Below, one piece after another: positions 21,894 to 29,195 of a stretch of DNA of 29,195 nucleotides. The notes under the pieces are model-generated. The model did not search any database. It worked only from the letters and a program-made list of their open reading frames with translations, and had not been told where the DNA came from. Origin of the DNA: Brugia malayi (Eukaryota > Nematoda > Chromadorea > Rhabditida > Onchocercidae); the NCBI RefSeq assembly GCF_000002995.4, contig NW_025062344.1, positions 1 through 29,195 on the forward strand, in the 5' to 3' direction. Numbering within the stretch: the first letter of the stretch is position 1; each line of letters opens with the position of its first letter. Both the position numbers and the translations under genes were made by a program.

Positions 21894-24800
21894 TTGATCT
21901 GCTGACATTCTATTTACTATTTTTGACATTTTATGCTAACTTTGGACTTTAAAAGTTAACTTTAAAGCAAACTTTCATTGCAGAAATTAATGAAATCTGC
22001 AATTATAATTGATTTCAAATATTTTTTAAACATTAAAATTAATTTTAGTCACAAATCCAGATTGGGTTACTACAGAAATTTCGACAGATTTTAAAAGTTT
22101 TAATAAAATAAATACTAAAAATGTTTTAATTTTTAATAATTCTGTTTCAAATAAAATCTACCAATGCCGGAAAAATATATTTATCTAAAAATAAACATTT
22201 ATTGAACTTAATTGATTACTTTTATTTGCATTAAACTTGATCTGCTGACATTCTATTTACTATTTTTGACATTTTATGCTAACTTTGGACTTTAAAAGTT
22301 AACTTTAAAGCAAACTTTCATTGCAGAAATTAATTAAATCTGCAATTATAATTGATTTCAAATATTTTTTAAATATTAAAATTAATTTTAGTCACAAATC
22401 CAGATTGGGTTACTACAGAAATTTCGACAGATTTTAAAAGTTTTAATAAAATAAATACTAAAAATGTTTTAATTTTTAATAATTCTGTTTCAAATAAAAT
22501 CTACCAATGCCGGAAAAATATATTTTATCTAAAAATAAACATTTATTGAACTTAATTGATTACTTTTATTTGCATTAAACTTGATCTGCTGACATTCTAT
22601 TTACTATTTTTGACATTTTATGCTAACTTTGGACTTTAAAAGTTAACTTTAAAGCAAACTTTCATTGCAGAAATTAATTAAATCTGCAATTATAATTGAT
22701 TTCAAATATTTTTTAAATATTAAAATTAATTTTAGTCACAAATCCAGATTGGGTTACTACAGAAATTTCGACAGATTTTAAAAGTTTTAATAAAATAAAT
22801 ACTAAAAATGTTTTAATTTTTAATAATTCTGTTTCAAATAAAATCTACCAATGCCGGGAAAATATATTTTATCTAAAAATAAACATTTATTGAACTTAAT
22901 TGATTACTTTTATTTGCATTAAACTTGATCTGCTGACATTCTATTTACTATTTTTGACATTTTATGCTAACTTTGGACTTTAAAAGTTAACTTTAAAGCA
23001 AACTTTCATTGCAGAAATTAATTAAATCTGCAATTATAATTGATTTCAAATATTTTTTAAATATTAAAATTAATTTTAGTCACAAATCCAGATTGGGTTA
23101 CTACAGAAATTTCGACAGATTTTAAAAGTTTTAATAAAATAAATACTAAAAATGTTTTAATTTTTAATAATTCTGTTTCAAATAAAATCTCCAATGCCGG
23201 AAAAATATATTTTATCTAAAAATAAACATTTATTGAACTTAATTGATTACTTTTATTTGCATTAAACTTGATCTGCTGACATTCTATTTACTATTTTTGA
23301 CATTTTATGCTAACTTTGGACTTTAAAAGTTAACTTTAAAGCAAACTTTCATTGCAGAAATTAATTAAATCTGCAATTATAATTGATTTCAAATATTTTT
23401 TAAATATTAAAATTAATTTTAGTCACAAATCCAGATTGGGTTACTACAGAAATTTCGACAGATTTTAAAAGTTTTAATAAAATAAATACTAAAAATGTTT
23501 TAATTTTTAATAATTCTGTTTCAAATAAAATCTTCCAATGCCGGGAAAATATATTTTATCTAAAAATAAACATTTATTGAACTTAATTGATTACTTTTAT
23601 TTGCATTAAACTTGATCTGCTGACATTCTATTTACTATTTTTGACATTTTATGCTAACTTTGGACTTTAAAAGTTAACTTTAAAGCAAACTTTCATTGCA
23701 GAAATTAATTAAATCTGCAATTATAATTGATTTCAAATATTTTTAAATATTAAAATTAATTTTAGTCACAAATCCAGATTGGGTTACTACAGAAATTTCG
23801 ACAGATTTTAAAAGTTTTAATAAAATAAATACTAAAAATGTTTTAATTTTTAATAATTCTGTTTCAAATAAAATCTTCCAATGCCGGGAAAATATATTTT
23901 ATCTAAAAATAAACATTTATTGAACTTAATTGATTACTTTTATTTGCATTAAACTTGATCTGCTGACATTCTATTTACTATTTTTGACATTTTATGCTAA
24001 CTTTGGACTTTAAAAGTTAACTTTAAAGCAAACTTTCATTGCAGAAATTAATTAAATCTGCAATTATAATTGATTTCAAATATTTTTTAAATATTAAAAT
24101 TAATTTTAGTCACAAATCCAGATTGGGTTACTACAGAAATTTCGACAGATTTTAAAAGTTTTAATAAAATAAATACTAAAAATGTTTTAATTTTTAATAA
24201 TTCTGTTTCAAATAAAATCTCCAATGGCGGAAAATATATTTTATCTAAAATAAACATTTATTGAACTTAATTGATTACTTTTATTTGCATTAAACTTGAT
24301 CTGCTGACATTCTATTTACTATTTTTGACATTTTATGCTAACTTTGGACTTTAAAAGTTAACTTTAAAGCAAACTTTCATTGCAGAAATTAATTAAATCT
24401 GCAATTATAATTGATTTCAAATATTTTTAAATATTAAAATTAATTTTAGTCACAAATCCAGATTGGGTTACTACAGAAATTTCGACAGATTTTAAAAGTT
24501 TTAATAAAATAAATACTAAAAATGTTTTAATTTTTAATAATTCTGTTTCAAATAAAATCTACCTATGCCGGAAAATATATTTTATCTAAAAATAAACATT
24601 TATTGAACTTAATTGATTACTTTTATTTGCATTAAACTTGATCTGCTGACATTCTATTTACTATTTTTGACATTTTATGCTAACTTTGGACTTTAAAAGT
24701 TAACTTTAAAGCAAACTTTCATTGCAGAAATTAATTAAATCTGCAATTATAATTGATTTCAAATATTTTTTAAATATTAAAATTAATTTTAGTCACAAAT

Positions 24801-27725
24801 CCAGATTGGGTTACTACAGAAATTTCGACAGATTTTAAAAGTTTTAATAAAATAAATACTAAAAATGTTTTAATTTTTAATAATTCTGTTTCAAATAAAA
24901 TCTACCTATGCTGGAAAAATATATTTATTCTAAAAATAAACATTTATTGAACTTAATTGATTACTTTTATTTGCATTAAACTTGATCTGCTGACATTCTA
25001 TTTACTATTTTTGACATTTTATGCTAACTTTGGACTTTAAAAGTTAACTTTAAAGCAAACTTTCATTGCAGAAATTAATGAAATCTGCAATTATAATTGA
25101 TTTCAAATATTTTTTAAACATTAAAATTAATTTTAGTCACAAATCCAGATTGGGTTACTACAGAAATTTCGACAGATTTTAAAAGTTTTAATAAAATAAA
25201 TACTAAAAATGTTTTAATTTTTAATAATTCTGTTTCAAATAAAATCTACCTGTGCTGGAAAAATATATTTTATCTAAAAATAAACATTTATTGAACTTAA
25301 TTGATTACTTTTATTTGCATTAAACTTGATCTGCTGACATTCTATTTACTATTTTTGACATTTTATGCTAACTTTGGACTTTAAAAGTTAACTTTAAAGC
25401 AAACTTTCATTGCAGAAATTAATTAAATCTGCAATTATAATTGATTTCAAATATTTTTTAAATATTAAAATTAATTTTAGTCACAAATCCAGATTGGGTT
25501 ACTACAGAAATTTCGACAGATTTTAAAAGTTTTAAAATAAATACTAAAAATGTTTTAATTTTTAATAATTCTGTTTCAAATAAAATCTTCCAATGCCGGG
25601 AAAATATATTTTATCTAAAAATAAACATTTATTGAACTTAATTGATTACTTTTATTTGCATTAAACTTGATCTGCTGACATTCTATTTACTATTTTTGAC
25701 ATTTTATGCTAACTTTGGACTTTAAAAGTTAACTTTAAAGCAAACTTTCATTGCAGAAATTAATTAAATCTGCAATTATAATTGATTTCAAATATTTTTT
25801 AAATATTAAAATTAATTTTAGTCACAATTCTAGATAGGGTTACTACAGAAATTTCGACAGATTTTAAAAGTTTTAATAAAATAAATACTAAAAATGTTTT
25901 AATTTTTAATAATTCTGTTTCAAATAAAATCTTCCAATGCCGGGAAAATATATTTTATCTAAAAATAAACATTTATTGAACTTAATTGATTACTTTTATT
26001 TGCATTAAAGTTGATCTGCTGACATTCTATTTACTATTTTTGACATTTTATGCTAACTTTGGACTTTAAAAGTTAACTTTAAAGCAAACTTTCATTGCAG
26101 AAATTAATTAAATCTGCAATTATAATTGATTTCAAATATTTTTAAATATTAAAATTAATTTTAGTCACAAATCCAGATTGGGTTACTACAGAAATTTCGA
26201 CAGATTTTAAAAGTTTTAATAAAATAAATACTAAAAATGTTTTAATTTTTAATAATTCTGTTTCAAATAAAATCTTCCAATGCCGGGAAAATATATTTTA
26301 TCTAAAAATAAACATTTATTGAACTTAATTGATTACTTTTATTTGCATTAAACTTGATCTGCTGACATTCTATTTACTATTTTTGACATTTTATGCTAAC
26401 TTTGGACTTTAAAAGTTAACTTTAAAGCAAACTTTCATTGCAGAAATTAATGAAATCTGCAATTATAATTGATTTCAAATATTTTTTAAATATTAAAATT
26501 AATTTTAGTCACAATTCTAGATTGGGTTACCACAGAAATTTCGACAGATTTTAAAAGTTTTAATAAAATAAATACTAAAAATGTTTTAATTTTTAATAAT
26601 TCTGTTTCAAATAAAATCTTCCAATGCCGGGAAAATATATTTTATCTAAAAATAAACATTTATTGAACTTAATTGATTACTTTTATTTGCATTAAACTTG
26701 ATCTGCTGACATTCTATTTACTATTTTTGACATTTTATGCTAACTTTGGACTTTAAAAGTTAACTTTAAAGCAAACTTTCATTGCAGAAATTAATGAAAT
26801 CTGCAATTATAATTGATTTCAAATATTTTTTAAACATTAAAATTAATTTTAGTCACAAATCCAGATTGGGTTACTACAGAAATTTCGACAGATTTTAAAA
26901 GTTTTAATAAAATAAATACTAAAAATGTTTTAATTTTGTTTAATTCTGTTTCAAATAAAATCTACCTGTGCTGGAAAATATATTTTATCTAAAAATAAAC
27001 ATTTATTGAACTTAATTGATTACTTTTATTTGCATTAAACTTGATCTGCTGACATTCTATTTACTATTTTTGACATTTTATGCTAACTTTGGACTTTAAA
27101 AGTTAACTTTAAAGCAAACTTTCATTGCAGAAATTAATTAAATCTGCAATTATAATTGATTTCAAATATTTTTTAAATATTAAAATTAATTTTAGTCACA
27201 AATCCAGATTGGGTTACTACAGAAATTTCGACAGATTTTAAAAGTTTTAATAAATAAATACTAAAAATGTTTTAATTTTTAATAATTCTGTTTCAAATAA
27301 AATCTTCCAATGCCGGGAAAATATATTTTATCTAAAAATAAACATTTATTGAACTTAATTGATTACTTTTATTTGCATTAAACTTGATCTGCTGACATTC
27401 TATTTACTATTTTTGACATTTTATGCTAACTTTGGACTTTAAAAGTTAACTTTAAAGCAAACTTTCATTGCAGAAATTAATTAAATCTGCAATTATAATT
27501 GATTTCAAATATTTTTTAAATATTAAAATTAATTTTAGTCACAATTCCAGATTGGGTTACTACAGAAATTTCGACAGATTTTAAAAGTTTTAATAAAATA
27601 AATACTAAAAATGTTTTAATTTTTTTAATTCTGTTTCAAATAAAATCTACCTGTGCTGGAAAAATATATTTTATCTAAAATAAACATTTATTGAACTTAA
27701 TTGATTACTTTTATTTGCATTAAAC

Positions 27726-29195
27726 TTGATCTGCTGACATTCTATTTACTATTTTTGACATTTTATGCTAACTTTGGACTTTAAAAGTTAACTTTAAAGC
27801 AAACTTTCATTGCAGAAATTAATTAAATCTGCAATTATAATTGATTTCAAATATTTTTTAAATATTAGAAATAATTTTAGTCACAAATCCAGATTGGGTT
27901 ACTACAGAAATTTCGACAGATTTTAAAAGTTTTAATAAAATAAATACTAAAAATGTTTTAATTTTTAATAATTCTGTTTCAAATAAAATCTTCCAATGCC
28001 GGGAAGATTTTATTTTTCTAAAAATAAACATTTATTGAACTTAATTGATTACTTTTATTTGCATTAAACTTGATCTGCTGACATTCTATTTACTATTTTT
28101 GACATTTTATGCTAACTTTGGACTTTAAAAGTTAACTTTAAAGCAAACTTTCATTGCAGAAATTAATTAAATCTGCAATTATAATTGATTTCAAATATTT
28201 TTATTATTAAATTAATTTTAGTCACAAATCCAGATTGGGTTACTACAGAAATTTCGACAGATTTTAAAAGCTTTAATAAAATAAATACTAAAAACGTTTT
28301 AATTTTGTTTAATTCTGTTTCAAATAAAATCTTCCAATGCCGGGAAAATATATTTCATCTAAAAATAAACATTTATTGAACTTAATTGATTACTTTTATT
28401 TGCATTAAACTTGATCTGCTGACATTCTATTTACTATTTTTGACATTTTATGCTAACTTTGGACTTTAAAAGTTAACTTTAAAGCAAACTTTCATTGCAG
28501 AAATTAATTAAATCTGCAATATAATTGATTTCAAATATTTTTAAATATTAAAATTAATTTTAGTCACAAATCCAGATTGGGTTACTACAGAAATTTCGAC
28601 AGATTTTAAAAGTTTTAATAAAATAAATACTAAAAACGTTTTAATTTTGTAATTATTCTGTTTCAAATAAATCTACCTGTGCTGGAAAAATATATTTTAT
28701 CTAAAAATAAACATTTATTGAACTTAATTGATTACTTTTATTTGCATTAAACTTGATCTGCTGACATTCTATTTACTATTTTTGACATTTTATGCTAACT
28801 TTGGACTTTAAAAGTTAACTTTAAAGCAAACTTTCATTGCAGAAATTAATTAAATCTGCAATTATAATTGATTTCAAATATTTTTTAAATATTAAATAAA
28901 TTTTAGTCACAATTCTAGATAGGGTTACTAAAATAAATACTAAAATCTTAAAAGTTTTAATAAATAAATACTAAAACTTTTTAATTTTCTTTCAATTCTG
29001 TTTCAAATAAAATCTACCTGTGCTGGAAAATATATTTTCATCTAAAAATAAACATTTATTGAACTTAATTGATTACTTTTATTTGCATTAAACTTGATTC
29101 TGCTGACATTCTATTTACTATTTTTGATTTTACATTTTATGCTAACTTTGGACTTTAAAAGTTAACTTAAAGCAAACTTTCATTGCAGAAATTAA
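27726..29195. repeat. Right zone: satellite monomers becoming irregular
   Basis: Landmark starts are 27726, 28070, 28411, 28753 and 29094; the last unit is cut by the window end. Spacing is 341-344 bp. Changes not common in the core appear here: AAGCTTTAAT and AAACGTTTTA in the copy at 28070, AAACGTTTTA again in the next copy, an altered segment in the 28753 copy, and a small insertion inside TTTTTGACATT near 29127. Divergence is lower than in the left zone and is a mix of substitutions and short indels. Confidence 0.85.
28753..29093. repeat. Rearranged monomer with replaced CAGAAATTTCGACAG segment
   Basis: After CACAATTCTAGATAGGGTTACTA the expected CAGAAATTTCGACAGA is absent. In its place (about 28928-28947) stands AAATAAATACTAAAATC, a copy of the AAATAAATACTAAAA word that normally lies about 40 bp downstream and is still present there (28962-28976). 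The result is a short direct duplication with loss of the TCGA site. Possible causes are a template switch, slipped pairing between AT-rich words, or a consensus error near the contig end. Confidence 0.75.

Larger units (their letters stand above)
6094..27725. repeat. Homogeneous core: 63 near-identical satellite monomers
   Basis: Landmark starts: 6094, 6438, 6781, 7122, 7464, 7808, 8151, 8494, 8838, 9182, 9524, 9869, 10214, 10557, 10900, 11243, 11587, 11931, 12274, 12619, 12961, 13304, 13647, 13991, 14335, 14679, 15022, 15364, 15707, 16050, 16395, 16739, 17083, 17426, 17770, 18113, 18455, 18800, 19144, 19489, 19832, 20175, 20519, 20863, 21208, 21550, 21894, 22237, 22581, 22925, 23268, 23612, 23955, 24296, 24638, 24982, 25326, 25667, 26011, 26354, 26698, 27041 and 27384. 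Spacing is 341-345 bp. Long stretches are identical from copy to copy. Most differences are the hypervariable box, T-run length after TCAAATA, and a few subtype bases. Such uniformity implies recent amplification or strong homogenisation, or consensus smoothing by the assembler. Confidence 0.95.
1..29195. repeat. Head-to-tail satellite DNA array, about 343 bp unit
   Basis: The landmark TTGATCTGCT, often preceded by GCATTAAAC, recurs from position 24 to 29094 in 86 copies, giving 85 intervals with a mean of 342 bp. All copies lie in the same orientation and no non-satellite sequence interrupts or flanks them. One clean unit (8151-8493) is about 80% A+T by hand count. No coding, tRNA, rRNA or transposon signature was seen on either strand. 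A tandem array of this size with a unit near two nucleosome repeats is typical of eukaryotic centromeric or pericentromeric heterochromatin; that location is inference. The family was not recognised by name. The array continues beyond both window ends, because the first and last bases lie inside a unit. Confidence 0.97.

Noticed and set aside
28185..28379. 64-codon open reading frame on the plus strand
   Set aside because: Starts at TTG within the satellite and reads the same conserved block as the frame at 6210. The similarity of the two peptides comes from repetition of the monomer, not from a gene family.
1..29195. CRISPR array
   Set aside because: Repetition is continuous over the full 343 bp with no alternating short repeats and unique spacers.
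1..29195. Fixed higher-order repeat of several monomers
   Set aside because: Subtype markers and variable-box states recur at irregular distances (for example 10, 12, 9, 4, 3, 9 and 5 units), so no constant multi-monomer period is seen in this window.

Overview
The whole window is one satellite DNA array. From base 1 to base 29195 a single AT-rich unit of about 343 bp (about 20% G+C in a clean copy) repeats head to tail, always in the same orientation. I count 86 copies of the landmark TTGATCTGCT (exact or degraded), which gives 85 intervals. I see no protein-coding gene, RNA gene, transposon, CRISPR array or unique flanking sequence on either strand. The two longest reading frames, near 6.2 kb and 28.2 kb, are satellite sequence read through.

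The layout suggests a eukaryotic genome: long uninterrupted tandem units, near-dinucleosome length, high AT and no coding content. This is typical of centromeric or pericentromeric heterochromatin. Insect or other invertebrate satellites of roughly 340-360 bp come to mind, but I cannot name the species or match the family from the sequence alone.

There are three zones. (1) Positions 1 to about 6090 hold 18 copies with dense one-base indels, mostly in homopolymers, and a shortened mean spacing of about 337 bp. (2) Positions about 6094 to 27725 hold 63 nearly identical copies spaced 341-345 bp, where most differences fall in one small GC-richer box. (3) Positions about 27726 to 29195 become irregular again. 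Indels at the two ends look largely like low-coverage, unpolished contig ends. However, several linked substitutions shared by monomers at both ends and rare or absent in the core look like real edge diversity.

Within each unit I see a cluster of short palindromes in the first half, a conserved block around GTCACAAATCCAGATTGGGT, one TCGA site, and one hypervariable box with two main states (ending CCGG or CTGG). Minor monomer subtypes can be followed along the array, but they recur at irregular intervals, so no fixed higher-order repeat is visible. I found no undescribed gene system; the interest lies in array structure, monomer variation and probable assembly effects.
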